In this document: one piece after another, positions 30,992-40,106 of the stretch
How the letters are laid out: each line of letters starts with the position of its first letter
Numbering within the stretch: position 1 is the first letter of the stretch
Origin: Polynucleobacter sp. 80A-SIGWE
Lineage (GTDB): Bacteria > Pseudomonadota > Gammaproteobacteria > Burkholderiales > Burkholderiaceae
Length of the DNA stretch: 64,000 bases
NCBI RefSeq assembly: GCF_018882295.1
Contig: NZ_JACVOR010000002.1
Location: 806,001-870,000, forward strand
Direction: 5' to 3'
Notes under the pieces: generated by a model
Database searches by the model: none
The model's input: the letters and a program-made list of their open reading frames with translations, nothing else
Told to the model about the DNA's origin: nothing
Program-made: the position numbers and the translations under genes

Positions 30992-32107
30992 TTAATCAGT
31001 TGCAGAACCGGGACGTGCTGCTGGTATTGGCGGAACAGTGTGTTTCACATCACCACATTGAGCGCGATGACGCAAAGCATGATCGATCAACACTAAAGCT
31101 AGCATCGCTTCAGCAATCGGCGTTGCCCGAATGCCAACACAAGGATCATGACGACCTTTGGTTTGCACGGTAATAGGATTGCCATCCAAATCAATCGATT
31201 GTTTTGGACTCAGAATGCTAGAGGTTGGCTTGATTGCAATTGATACACGCAAATCTTGGCCGCTACTGATGCCGCCTAAAGTGCCGCCACTATGATTGCT
31301 GGCAAATCCATCTGGATGAAGCTCATCGCCATGCTCGCTACCGCGTTGCGCTACCGACTTAAAGCCAGCACCAATCTCCACGCCCTTAACAGCATTGATA
31401 CCCATCATGGCATGCGCAATATCAGCATCTAACTTATCAAATAAGGGTTCACCCAATCCAATAGGTACATTACGCGCCCGCACTTCAATCTTCGCCCCAC
31501 AAGAGTCCCCTGCCTTACGCAGTGAATCCATGTAAGCCTCTAACTCAGGAACGATATCGGTATTCGCAGCAAAGAAAGGATTGCTCTCAATCAGGGCCGC
31601 ATCTTTAAATGGAATCTCAATCTCACCGAGTTGGCTCATGTAGCCATAAAACTCAGTGCCGTATTGTTCTTTCAACCACTTCTTCGCAATTGCTGCTGCA
31701 GCCACTACAGGCGCAGTCAATCTTGCTGAAGAGCGCCCACCACCACGGGGGTCTCGTAAACCATATTTGTAGTGGTATGCATAGTCCGCATGGCCAGGTC
31801 TAAATGTTTGCAGGATGTTGCCGTAATCTTGACTACGTTGATCGGTATTTCGAATCAACAATCCAATTGGCGCGCCGGTAGTTTTACCCTCATAAACGCC
31901 AGACAGAATTTCAACCCTATCCGCCTCTTGACGCTGAGTCACATGACGCGAAGTTCCCGGCTTACGACGATCCAAGTCAATCTGCAAATCCGCTTCAGAT
32001 AAGGACATTCCTGGAGGGCAACCATCAACAACGGCGCCGATCGCTGGACCATGGGATTCACCAAAAGTGGTGACAGTAAAGAGAAGGCCTAAAGTATTTC
32101 CTGACAT
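30992..32107 (-). CDS. aroC: Chorismate synthase
   Basis: 371 aa, FMN-dependent last step of the shikimate pathway. Signatures: [34 protein letters not shown] and [28 protein letters not shown], and the C-terminal [17 protein letters not shown]. Length is normal. Confidence 0.96.
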   Translation of the reverse strand: MSGNTLGLLFTVTTFGESHGPAIGAVVDGCPPGMSLSEADLQIDLDRRKPGTSRHVTQRQEADRVEILSGVYEGKTTGAPIGLLIRNTDQRSQDYGNILQTFRPGHADYAYHYKYGLRDPRGGGRSSARLTAPVVAAAAIAKKWLKEQYGTEFYGYMSQLGEIEIPFKDAALIESNPFFAANTDIVPELEAYMDSLRKAGDSCGAKIEVRARNVPIGLGEPLFDKLDADIAHAMMGINAVKGVEIGAGFKSVAQRGSEHGDELHPDGFASNHSGGTLGGISSGQDLRVSIAIKPTSSILSPKQSIDLDGNPITVQTKGRHDPCVGIRATPIAEAMLALVLIDHALRHRAQCGDVKHTVPPIPAARPGSATD

Positions 32108-32149
32108 ATCGACATTATGTCATTTGTCAGGGCTATCAGGCTAGGCAGC

Positions 32150-32605
32150 TTAAGGGGATGCCTTTTCGGCCTCTTCTGGCCAGTCGCGGATATAAGCCTT
32201 GAGCATGGTGTTCTCAAAGTCTTGAGCCTCAACCACCGATTTAGCCACGTCATAGAAAGAAATCACGCCCATCAGCATCTTTTGATCAATAACCGGCAGA
32301 TAGCGGGCATGCTCCACTAGCATCATCCGGCGCACTTCATCAATCTCGGTTTCCATATTGCAGGTAAGCGGCTTGGCATTCATGACGCCCTTCACCTTCA
32401 GGTCATCCAATTGACCGTGGTGTTTTGCTAATGCTGCAATCACTTCACGGAACGTCAGGATGCCCACGAGTTTGTCGTATTCCATGACAACCAAAGAACC
32501 GATATCGTGCTCACTCATTACCAAGACGGCCGTTTGTAAGGCAGTGTCTGGCGCCACTGTAAATAGTGTGCTGCCCTTTACGCGCAATATGTCACAAACT
32601 TTCAT
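32150..32605 (-). CDS. CBS-domain pair protein
   Basis: 151 aa, two CBS repeats (residues about 8-60 and 75-130) including DIGSLVVMEYDKLVGILTFREV and RYLPVIDQKMLMGVISFYDV. No attached enzyme or transport domain; such proteins bind adenine nucleotides and are usually regulatory. Partner unknown. On the same strand 42 bp upstream of aroC. Confidence 0.85.
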   Translation of the reverse strand: MKVCDILRVKGSTLFTVAPDTALQTAVLVMSEHDIGSLVVMEYDKLVGILTFREVIAALAKHHGQLDDLKVKGVMNAKPLTCNMETEIDEVRRMMLVEHARYLPVIDQKMLMGVISFYDVAKSVVEAQDFENTMLKAYIRDWPEEAEKASP

Positions 32606-32682
32606 ATGGTCTCCAGCAATGAGTTCTTATTTAAACAATATATTCTTAAGCCCCCAAGGAATCAAGGGTCTAGCAAGGGATT

Positions 32683-33543
32683 TCAGTAACGAATAACCCT
32701 AACCACCCCACTCCGAATACTGGGGAGGTTGGCAACCAGGACTGCGCCAGCCAAGGTAATCCACCAAGTCAGGTAAATCCAGATAAGCGCCAATGGGAAG
32801 ATGGCAAAGGCACCATAGACCGTTTTGTAAAAGGCTACATTCGTTAGAAACAGGCCAAAGCCAAACTTCATCAACTCAAAAGTCAGCGCCGCAAAGAAGG
32901 CTCCACTCAAAGCGTCACGCCACTGGATTTGCGCATACGGGAGAATTTTGTAGGCAACCGAGAATACGGACATTGCCAGCAGCACTGGAACTACTGTTGC
33001 AAATAAACCTAAGCCAAAACTCAGCGTCTCAGTCCATCCCTCCGCAGCACTAAATAAAAGACCGCTCAAGTAAGTCCCGATACCCAGCAGAATAGGTCCC
33101 AATATAGTTGCTGCAGAGTAGATCGCAATCTTCTTCAGGATGGGTCGACTTTGAGTAACTCGAAAGATCTGATTAAAGGCGCTCTCAATCACCGCCATGG
33201 TCATGATGGTCGTAATCACCAGGCCAACTAAACCAATCAAGGTAAGGCCCTTGGCCTGCGCTGAAAATTGATCCAAATAATTAAAGACCTGCTGATTTAG
33301 GCCGCCAGGCATATAGGTATCAAGAAGCCATGCCTGAAAGGCATATTTAATCCTGACTACGCTGGGTAAGTAGCCAATCAGAATCGAGGCCACTGTCAAC
33401 ATCGGAACCAAGGCAAGCGTAGTCGTAAAGGCCAAACTGGCAGCAACTTGCTTCAGATTTTGGCCACGATTGCGCTCCCATATCTCTTTTCCAAGAGAGA
33501 GCCATAATTGAGGATTACGAATGAGGCGCATCGCCCATATCAT
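32683..33543 (-). CDS. YihY/BrkB-family inner membrane protein
   Basis: About 286 aa with six hydrophobic segments and the family motifs LKQVAASLAFTTTLALVPML and YKILPYAQIQWRDALSGA. Formerly misnamed ribonuclease BN; role unknown. The frame is open back to a TTG at 33570, but that would overlap the divergent wrbA start; ATG codons at 33543 or 33531 are more likely. Function not assignable. Confidence 0.85.
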   Translation of the reverse strand: MIWAMRLIRNPQLWLSLGKEIWERNRGQNLKQVAASLAFTTTLALVPMLTVASILIGYLPSVVRIKYAFQAWLLDTYMPGGLNQQVFNYLDQFSAQAKGLTLIGLVGLVITTIMTMAVIESAFNQIFRVTQSRPILKKIAIYSAATILGPILLGIGTYLSGLLFSAAEGWTETLSFGLGLFATVVPVLLAMSVFSVAYKILPYAQIQWRDALSGAFFAALTFELMKFGFGLFLTNVAFYKTVYGAFAIFPLALIWIYLTWWITLAGAVLVANLPSIRSGVVRVIRY

Positions 33544-33552
33544 AAGAGATAA

Positions 33553-34158
<606 letters not shown>

Positions 34159-34167
34159 AGGCAATTC

Positions 34168-34566
34168 ATGCTCAAAAGCTGGCTCTCCAAAAATCCATAT
34201 CAGCTCATCGCTACCGCAGCCTTTGTTGACTTATTCATCCTATGCATAGCCTGGGAATGGTTTATCTCCCCGCTTAGACCTGGTGGCTCCTGGCTCATTC
34301 TGAAAGCCATCCCCCTGTTATTTGCTATTCCAGGGCTATGGAAAGGCAATGTCTACACCATGCAGTGGGCTTCGATGCTGATCTTGCTTTACATCACCGA
34401 GGGCTTGGTCCGGATTCTGGAAACTGGGGCTAATTTCTGGATGGCTGCCCTAGAAACCACCCTAGGCACGGTCGCCTTTGTTTGCCTGCTGATTTACCTC
34501 AAACCCATCAAAGCACGTGCTAAAGCGGCTAAAAAAGAGCTGGCTGAGGCTGAAAAACAAGCTTAG
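34168..34566 (+). CDS. DUF2069 inner membrane protein
   Basis: 132 aa, four hydrophobic segments; ILKAIPLLFAIPGLWKGNVYTMQWASML and YITEGLVR are typical of DUF2069. The Lys/Ala-rich C-terminal tail is probably cytoplasmic. Function unknown; cotranscribed with wrbA. Confidence 0.85.
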   Translation: MLKSWLSKNPYQLIATAAFVDLFILCIAWEWFISPLRPGGSWLILKAIPLLFAIPGLWKGNVYTMQWASMLILLYITEGLVRILETGANFWMAALETTLGTVAFVCLLIYLKPIKARAKAAKKELAEAEKQA

Positions 34567-34679
34567 AGGGTAAAAAATGGTCGATTTGACTGGTTTTTGT
34601 TAATTTCTTCAAAAATATTACTTATTCCTGTCATCTCAGCCACTTTTCCATGCGTTGTATGGTCATGGAGGTGGCAAAT

Positions 34680-34865
34680 ATGTCAACAAGACTCAAACGT
34701 TGGGCCCGTGCAATTCAACAGATCGACTTGTCCAAAAGGACGCCTGAAGTCGCGATTGGCTATTTAGATAGCAAATACCGCGATATCGCTTGGCGCTATA
34801 TCCGTATCTTGGGCTTTGAGCGCACTATTAGCTTTATGGCCAGCAATAACTTCCACCCAGAATAG
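34680..34865 (+). CDS. Small basic protein of unknown function (61 aa)
   Basis: The ATG at 34680 has a strong GGAGGT ribosome binding site at 34667-34672, better than any upstream start. The product (MSTRLKRWARAIQQ, then a Trp/Tyr/Arg-rich middle WRYIRILGFERT) is basic, without signal or membrane segment. It has its own terminator 20 bp downstream, so it is probably a real, separately transcribed gene. Not recognised as a family. Confidence 0.65.
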   Translation: MSTRLKRWARAIQQIDLSKRTPEVAIGYLDSKYRDIAWRYIRILGFERTISFMASNNFHPE

Positions 34866-34884
34866 TTCACCGTATTTACAAAAA

Positions 34885-34920
34885 ACCCCAGAAGAATGCC
34901 ATTTTCTGGGGTGTTTTAAT
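34885..34920 (+). terminator. Intrinsic terminator after the 61-aa gene
   Basis: ACCCCAGAA (34885-34893) pairs with TTCTGGGGT (34904-34912), followed by GTTTTAATTTT. Confidence 0.85.
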
Positions 34921-34945
34921 TTTCTGAGCTAGCAGACCTGAGGAA

Positions 34946-35947
34946 TCAATTGCTTTTTGCCTTCAGAGCTTCTTCCAATTGATTAATCTTATTTTGCATG
35001 GCCGCCATCTTGGCATTCAATGCGCCAACATTTAAGAAGGTTTCGTCCGAGACCTGAGCTTTTAGGTTATTTCCCCAACCAAGCCAAGATGAGTCATAGA
35101 CCTTCACTTTCTTGAATCCTAGATTTTTCAAAACAGTTGCCGTTTCCGAGGCACGTACCCCACTCTGACAATAGACTACTGTCTCCTGATTTGGATCCAG
35201 ACCTGAATACAGCTTTTTCAAATCCGCCTGGCTTTTTAGTGTCATGCCAGAATTATCAGCAACCTGCTTCTTACTTAACTTAATAGATGTGGCGGGATCC
35301 TGCCAATTTTCCTCGAAGGGAATATTGACCGCATTGGGAATATGACCACCTCGGATCGCTCGAACATCTTTCCCAGAAAACTCATCAGGGGTTCTTGCAT
35401 CAATAATTTGAACTGATTTAGATTGCGCAAGTTTTAACATTTCCTCATTGCTAACTACTAGCTGAGGCTGGGGTACCAGCACTACAGATACTGCCGGCAA
35501 GGTTGCGCGATCTTTTTGCAAGGGCAAGCCAGCCGATTTCCAGGCATCGATACCGTCATGATAGATTTGAGCCCGCTTCCCGCCGAAATAATTAATCGTA
35601 TAGAGGCCAAAGTAAGCGTAAGGATTTCCGCGCGAGCCATACACCACGATGTCTTTATTAATATCTAGTCCTGCCTGATTAAAAATCGCCTGAATCTTCG
35701 CGGTGGCAATGTAATCTTCCTTATTGGCATCCCTGAGCGTATTGCCGGCATCACCGATATTGATAGCACCAGGAATGTGTCCTTCTAGATAACTCTTTTC
35801 ATCTCGAACATCCCAAATGATTGCGCCTCGTGCTATCGCTTCCTGCACTTGTGCCGTCTGAATAATGGCGTCATTTTTTTGGGCTATCGCCAAAGAGCTG
35901 ATGAGCAATAGGCTTATCGAGAAGAGGCGCTTCATGAGAATGTTCAT
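34946..35947 (-). CDS. Periplasmic tandem-rhodanese sulfurtransferase
   Basis: 333 aa with a cleavable signal peptide (MKRLFSISLLLISSLAIAQ). Two rhodanese domains: the first (about 25-140) has VVYGSRGNPY where the active-site Cys would be, so it is inactive; the second (about 155-300) has the catalytic Cys in VVYCQSGVRASET. C-terminal 30 residues form a short coiled coil (LNAKMAAMQNKINQLEEALK). Thiosulfate or a related sulfane donor is likely the substrate. Met5 is an alternative start. Confidence 0.85.
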   Translation of the reverse strand: MNILMKRLFSISLLLISSLAIAQKNDAIIQTAQVQEAIARGAIIWDVRDEKSYLEGHIPGAINIGDAGNTLRDANKEDYIATAKIQAIFNQAGLDINKDIVVYGSRGNPYAYFGLYTINYFGGKRAQIYHDGIDAWKSAGLPLQKDRATLPAVSVVLVPQPQLVVSNEEMLKLAQSKSVQIIDARTPDEFSGKDVRAIRGGHIPNAVNIPFEENWQDPATSIKLSKKQVADNSGMTLKSQADLKKLYSGLDPNQETVVYCQSGVRASETATVLKNLGFKKVKVYDSSWLGWGNNLKAQVSDETFLNVGALNAKMAAMQNKINQLEEALKAKSN

Positions 35948-35981
35948 ATGGATGCTTTCTGAGCAAGGGTGAGCTAAGGAT

Positions 35982-36102
35982 TAAATATTAACCTGATGTT
36001 CTTGCTGAATAGTAAATATTAAGAAAGTCAGCAAGGGGAGGAGAAGGTGCCGATCATATCGATTCTATTTAGCACCAAATTAAATATGGTTCAGACTGTC
36101 AC
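35982..36102. repeat. Direct repeat TAAATATTAA and isolated Pho-like half-site in the 35948-36202 gap
   Basis: TAAATATTAA occurs at 35982-35991 and again at 36013-36022, 31 bp apart, about three helical turns. Further on, CTGTCAC at 36096-36102 matches six of seven Pho-box bases but has no good partner at 11 bp. Nothing else was recognised in this 255-bp gap between the rhodanese gene and the H1-like gene. Confidence 0.4.
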
Positions 36103-36202
36103 AATCGCTTGAAACTCGTTCCAATAGGACGTAGGATCAATGCATAGGCGTCAGCCTTTTATCAAGCCTTAAAAAATGGCACTCTCTTTAAAGGAATACA
36201 TC

Positions 36203-36490
36203 ATGAGTCAAAAAAAATTAGTTAAGCAATTATTGAAAAAATTAGACAAGCTCGAAGCCGAAAGAGAGAAGTTGATCGATAAGCTAGCAAAGGCCTTGGA
36301 TAAGATGGAGAAAAAAGCTCCGACCAAGAAAGCGCCAGCTAAAAAAGCGGCGGCGAAGAAGGTACCCGCTAAAAAAGTAGCTGCCAAGAAAGCGCCAGCA
36401 AAGAAAGTAGTAGCCAAAAAAGCTACCGCTAAAAAAGCACCTGCAAAGAAGGTTGTAGCGAAAAAAGTAGCTCCTGCCAAAACCGCTTAA
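36203..36490 (+). CDS. Histone H1-like Lys/Ala/Pro-repeat protein
   Basis: 95 aa. Start chosen at 36203 because AAAGGA lies 7 nt upstream. Residues 1-37 are a charged helix (LKKLDKLEAEREKLIDKLAKALDKM); the remainder is near-perfect AKKAPAKKV-type repeats. Proteins of this type bind DNA or polyanions non-specifically; the Pseudomonas AlgP tail and eukaryotic H1 tails are analogous. The next gene, 27 bp on, is a polyphosphate kinase, which raises polyphosphate as a possible ligand. The latter is inference. Confidence 0.8.
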   Translation: MSQKKLVKQLLKKLDKLEAEREKLIDKLAKALDKMEKKAPTKKAPAKKAAAKKVPAKKVAAKKAPAKKVVAKKATAKKAPAKKVVAKKVAPAKTA

Positions 36491-36517
36491 TAGTCAATTT
36501 CCTAGCAAAGGCTGCCC

Positions 36518-37291
36518 GTGAGTAAATCCTTAATTTCAGAACATACTTACGAGGCAGACTTACGACTTCTTCAAATTGAATTAGTTAAACTCCAGCGCCA
36601 CATCATTCAAAAAGGTAAGCGCCTCTTAGTTATATTTGAAGGACGTGATACTGCCGGCAAAGATGGAAGCATTAAAAGCGTTACTGAAAATTTAAGCCCC
36701 CGAGACACTAAGATTGTTGCCCTAGCAGCCCCCTCCTCTGTTGAGGAGCATGAATGGTACTTTCAACGATACGTTGCGCAGCTACCCTCCGCCGGTGAAA
36801 TGATCCTCTTCAATAGAAGTTGGTATAACCGTGCCGGCGTTGAAAAAGTAATGGGATTTTGCACTGATGATCAATATAAATTATTCATGGCAACAGTGAA
36901 TGATTTTGAATCCTTGCTTGTAAGCTCCAATATTCAAATCGTAAAGTACTACCTAGATATCTCTAAGGAAGAGCAAGCCAAAAGGCTCAAAGATCGAGCA
37001 AAAGATCCACTGAAACAATGGAAGATTAGCCCTATAGATCAGAAAGCTCAGAAGATGTGGGGTGCTTACTCAGATGCTCGAGACAAAATGCTCAAGCAAA
37101 CTAGCACATCAGATGCACCCTGGACCGTCATTAATGCAAACGATAAAAAGCTTGCACACCTCAATCTGATTGCAGATTTGTTATCAAGATTTTCCTATCC
37201 AGAGAAAGATACGAAAATACTCAAGATTGATCCAAACATTGTTTTAACTTGGCCAGCGGGATCTAAAAAACTTCCCAAGTTATTCAAGTAA
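36518..37291 (+). CDS. ppk2: Polyphosphate kinase 2 (first copy)
   Basis: 257 aa, GTG start with AAAGG upstream. Walker A FEGRDTAGKDGSIK, lid/Walker B region ILFNRSWYNRAGVEKVMGF and DPLKQWKISPID are PPK2 hallmarks. Uses polyphosphate to phosphorylate nucleoside diphosphates (or the reverse). Lacks the acidic N-terminal extension of the second copy at 46218-47123. Cotranscribed with the H1-like gene; its stop directly abuts that of the convergent hydrolase. Confidence 0.9.
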   Translation: MSKSLISEHTYEADLRLLQIELVKLQRHIIQKGKRLLVIFEGRDTAGKDGSIKSVTENLSPRDTKIVALAAPSSVEEHEWYFQRYVAQLPSAGEMILFNRSWYNRAGVEKVMGFCTDDQYKLFMATVNDFESLLVSSNIQIVKYYLDISKEEQAKRLKDRAKDPLKQWKISPIDQKAQKMWGAYSDARDKMLKQTSTSDAPWTVINANDKKLAHLNLIADLLSRFSYPEKDTKILKIDPNIVLTWPAGSKKLPKLFK

Positions 37292-38194
37292 CTACTTCAA
37301 GCAAAAAAACTGCTCCGCTTCAGCAAGAAGCTCTTGCGGCAGCTCCTCAGGAATGTAGTGGCCAGACGGAACACTTTTTCCGGAGACAGTCTTTGCGACT
37401 CGCTTCCAATCCTCGATGGGTGAGAAACATTTAGCAACTAGGCCATGCTCACCCCAGAGAACTCTTAAGGGCATCGCTAGCATTTTGCCGGCATCCCTAT
37501 CGGCTCGATCATGAATTAAATCAATGGTGGCTGCAGCACGATAGTCCTCGCACATGGCATGCATAGACTCTGGGTTGCTGGCACCAGCAAGATACTCAGC
37601 CCAAGATTGCGGATCAAAAATTCCAGTACCAGCATGTCTGCCCATGTGATTTCTGAGCCAGAACTCTGGATTGGCACCAATGAGTGTTTCTGGAATGGGA
37701 TGAGGCTGAATTAAGAAAAACCAATGCCAATAACCCCTGGCAAATTCCATGGTGGTGTTTTCATACATAGTCAGTGTTGGAGAAATATCCAACACCATCA
37801 AACGCTCTACACTTTCAGGGAAATCCATCGCCAAGCGCTGTGATACCCGACCGCCACGATCATGACCCAATACAGAAAACTTGTTATGCCCAAGCGCCTG
37901 CATCACAGCATGCTGATCGGCAGCCATGGCTCTTTTTGAGTAAGTCGAATGATCAGCTGCACCCACTGGCTTTGATGAAGCGCCATAACCCCGAAGATCG
38001 GTCACAACTACTGAGAATCGTTTTGCCAACTCAGGGGCAATATGTCTCCATATGGCCTTAGTTTGAGGGAAGCCATGTAGCAATAGCAATGCAGGCCCAG
38101 AGCCGGCAGTCTGGCAAGCAATATCAATGGGGCCATCTGCCGAGGGAACAGTAATGATGGAATCTTTAAAGCCTTCAATTAGGTACGGCATCAT
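37292..38194 (-). CDS. Alpha/beta hydrolase of the haloacetate dehalogenase / epoxide hydrolase group
   Basis: 300 aa. HGFPQTKAIWRHIAPEL and VTDLRGYGASSKP precede the nucleophile elbow GHDRGGR, in which the nucleophile is Asp rather than Ser, as in haloalkane and fluoroacetate dehalogenases and epoxide hydrolases. The late acid is probably in LWGEHGL and the His in GHYIPEELP. The HDRGGR and GHYIPEE motifs are close to fluoroacetate dehalogenases, but the true substrate is not known. Met2 is an alternative start. Confidence 0.82.
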   Translation of the reverse strand: MMPYLIEGFKDSIITVPSADGPIDIACQTAGSGPALLLLHGFPQTKAIWRHIAPELAKRFSVVVTDLRGYGASSKPVGAADHSTYSKRAMAADQHAVMQALGHNKFSVLGHDRGGRVSQRLAMDFPESVERLMVLDISPTLTMYENTTMEFARGYWHWFFLIQPHPIPETLIGANPEFWLRNHMGRHAGTGIFDPQSWAEYLAGASNPESMHAMCEDYRAAATIDLIHDRADRDAGKMLAMPLRVLWGEHGLVAKCFSPIEDWKRVAKTVSGKSVPSGHYIPEELPQELLAEAEQFFCLK

Positions 38195-38208
38195 CTACTC
38201 CAATAAAA

Positions 38209-38230
38209 AAGAGCCTCATCTGAGGCTCTT
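38209..38230 (-). terminator. Intrinsic terminator of the EF-hand gene
   Basis: AAGAGCCTCA and TGAGGCTCTT pair around a 2-nt loop; read on the minus strand the hairpin is followed by TTTTTTATT. It separates the EF-hand/DUF3313 pair from the hydrolase downstream. Confidence 0.85.
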
Positions 38231-38245
38231 TAATGTAATTAATAA

Positions 38246-38509
38246 TTACCTATTCGCTATCGCCTCAATTTCTGCGACAGTGACATAGCCTTTATTCTGC
38301 GAGTCAATCATACTGAAATGATCATAGATGCGAGGCATACAACCTTTCGCTTCATCAAGAGTCAGCTTACCATCGCGGTTCACATCGCATTGGGCAAAAC
38401 GTTCCTGAATTTCTTTATTACGTGAGGCGTCATCAGCGTTCGCAGGAACTGCTGCAAGCACGAATGTTGCTGCGCCAATAAGACCTAGGTATGTCATGAG
38501 ATTTCGCAT
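38246..38509 (-). CDS. Exported EF-hand protein
   Basis: 87 aa: signal peptide of about 25 residues ending in ANA, then a canonical EF-hand loop DVNRDGKLTLDE and a second, partly degenerate loop DSQNKGYVTVAE. Likely a periplasmic calcium-binding protein. It follows the DUF3313 lipoprotein gene by 2 bp, so the two are one transcript. Confidence 0.85.
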   Translation of the reverse strand: MRNLMTYLGLIGAATFVLAAVPANADDASRNKEIQERFAQCDVNRDGKLTLDEAKGCMPRIYDHFSMIDSQNKGYVTVAEIEAIANR

Positions 38510-38511
38510 AT

Positions 38512-39201
38512 TTATTTAGCGGCGGCAGTTGCTCTTGGGTCAGCAGAAGTTTCCATGGCTACCTTAACCACCTTTTTAGCCATAGCTACAAATGATTCGA
38601 CTGAGCCGCCACCGGTACGGAATGATTCACCCTGAATAGTTACCAAACCTTCGCCGAGCACTTCTTTAGATTGACTATCAGTAATCTTGCTCTCAACCAA
38701 CATCGCCGGAGTTTTAGAGTTAACACCGCCAGCATAAGCAGCCGCATTCATTGCCAGACCAATTGGTGTGAAATTCCATGGTTGCAAGCTATCAGTCGAA
38801 CTTTCTGCACCGGTAATACCAACAGAGATACGCGCTACGCCTGGACCGGGCTGATTCACGATCTTGATATTGCCACGACTCATCACTGCGTTGACCATGG
38901 AGTCTTGCAATGCAATCTTGGCCTGATTAATTACCTGTGGAGAAATTTCTTTAGTAGCGTTCTGATTCAAATAAATTGGATCCAAGATTACGGCAGTGTA
39001 TGTGCCTGGATTCACACCAGCTTTGCGATATCTCCAAATACGAGTATCAGCTTCAGAAGTAGCCATCGGAACAAGTACTGAGTAATCCGGCAAAAAACCA
39101 GATCTAGGCATTGGTTGGCTTGCCAACTTCGGGGTATTGCTACAAGCAGCCAATAAAGTAGCTACAGAGATTGCTGCAACTAAAGCGCCTAATTTGTTCA
39201 T
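38512..39201 (-). CDS. DUF3313 family lipoprotein
   Basis: 229 aa with lipobox LAAC (Cys near residue 20) and the DUF3313 start SGFLPDYSVLVPM; later segments RISVGITGAESS and EVLGEGLVTIQGESF also fit. Outer- or inner-membrane lipoprotein of unknown function, cotranscribed with the EF-hand gene. Confidence 0.82.
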   Translation of the reverse strand: MNKLGALVAAISVATLLAACSNTPKLASQPMPRSGFLPDYSVLVPMATSEADTRIWRYRKAGVNPGTYTAVILDPIYLNQNATKEISPQVINQAKIALQDSMVNAVMSRGNIKIVNQPGPGVARISVGITGAESSTDSLQPWNFTPIGLAMNAAAYAGGVNSKTPAMLVESKITDSQSKEVLGEGLVTIQGESFRTGGGSVESFVAMAKKVVKVAMETSADPRATAAAK

Positions 39202-39293
39202 TTCTTATCCAGTGTGTGGTGTGATTGAGATTAGCTCTTGAGCTAGTTTTATCCGATCATACGCCTCATTCAGAGCTGGGATTTAATACTGCC

Positions 39294-39641
39294 CTATGGG
39301 GCTGGGCAAGGCATCAGGCTTCCGGACTTTTGGTGAAGCTGTGGCTTGCACTCAACTGGTGCAACTGTAGCTTTTGGGCTTGATGTTACGCCAGCTGAAG
39401 ATGGTGTAGTCGCTGCAGCCTGAGTCGCCTTAGGCGTATTCACATTTAAGGATGGAATAGATTTATAAAATTGCTTATCAGTCCCAGGGCAAGGCATTAA
39501 AGCGCCAGTCTTGGCATTCATGACGGGCTTACATTCTGGGTCAGCCTGCAGTCTTGCCTCGAGCTTATCAACGGTACAGGCACCCAGCAGAGTAAGTGCG
39601 ATAGACAAAGCGGCAATGCGCATAGAGAGGATGATTTTCAT
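39294..39641 (-). CDS. Lipoprotein with duplicated ECKPx4KxGxLMPCP motif
   Basis: 115 aa, signal with lipobox LGAC. The mature part holds two copies of a 17-residue motif, ECKPVMNAKTGALMPCP and ECKPQLHQKSGSLMPCP, separated by about 45 residues of Thr/Ser/Ala/Pro linker. The paired Cys in each copy probably form a disulfide in the periplasm. Family not recognised. Met7 is an alternative start. Confidence 0.75.
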   Translation of the reverse strand: MKIILSMRIAALSIALTLLGACTVDKLEARLQADPECKPVMNAKTGALMPCPGTDKQFYKSIPSLNVNTPKATQAAATTPSSAGVTSSPKATVAPVECKPQLHQKSGSLMPCPAP

Positions 39642-39727
39642 GGAAGTTATTCTAGGCTAAACGGTGCTACATGAATAGTGGCAATATATGGAATCCATTC
39701 GATATGGCACCACTACAGGAGATCAAG

Positions 39728-40105
39728 ATGAATAAAGAAGCATTTGAAAAAGGCCTAAAAACTCGCCGAGAGGTTCTGGGGTCTGAGTATGTAGACAACT
39801 CCATCAAGAATGCGGGCGAATTTAATATGCCCATGCAGGAATTGGTAACCGAATACTGCTGGAATGATATTTGGAATCGACCTGGTCTAGATCGCCGCTC
39901 TAGAAGCATGATTAACTTATCGATGCTGACGGCACTCAACCGCCCTCACGAACTCAAGCTGCATTTAAAAGGCGCAATTAATAACGGTCTCACCAAAGAC
40001 GAGATTCGTGAAATCCTAATGCAGACTGCAATCTACTGCGGCGTACCAGCAGCGATTGACAGCTTTAGATGCGCCAAGGAAGTATTTGCTGAGATGGGAA
40101 TTTAG
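39728..40105 (+). CDS. Carboxymuconolactone decarboxylase family protein
   Basis: 125 aa from the ATG at 39728, which follows AGGAG at a good distance; upstream Met codons lack a site. EYCWNDIWNRPGLDRRSRSMINLSML and the HLKGAINNGLTKDEIREILMQTAIYCG motif are PcaC-type. Could be 4-carboxymuconolactone decarboxylase or a related enzyme; no other protocatechuate genes are nearby, so the specific reaction is uncertain. Confidence 0.85.
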   Translation: MNKEAFEKGLKTRREVLGSEYVDNSIKNAGEFNMPMQELVTEYCWNDIWNRPGLDRRSRSMINLSMLTALNRPHELKLHLKGAINNGLTKDEIREILMQTAIYCGVPAAIDSFRCAKEVFAEMGI

Positions 40106-40106
40106 A

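Noticed and set aside
32683-33543. Ribonuclease BN
   Set aside because: YihY-family membrane proteins were once given this name; there are no nuclease motifs.
36085-36113. Possible Pho box upstream of the H1-like/ppk2 pair (CTGTCAC at 36096)
   Set aside because: Neither neighbouring 7-mer at 11-bp spacing resembles the consensus, so only a half-site remains; listed as a note, not as a Pho box.
36300-36480. Low-complexity repeat as non-coding satellite
   Set aside because: It keeps an open frame with a proper ribosome binding site and codes for the Lys/Ala repeat protein.
37292-38194. Firm call as fluoroacetate dehalogenase
   Set aside because: Motifs are similar, but several Asp-nucleophile hydrolases share them and no halogen-related genes are near.
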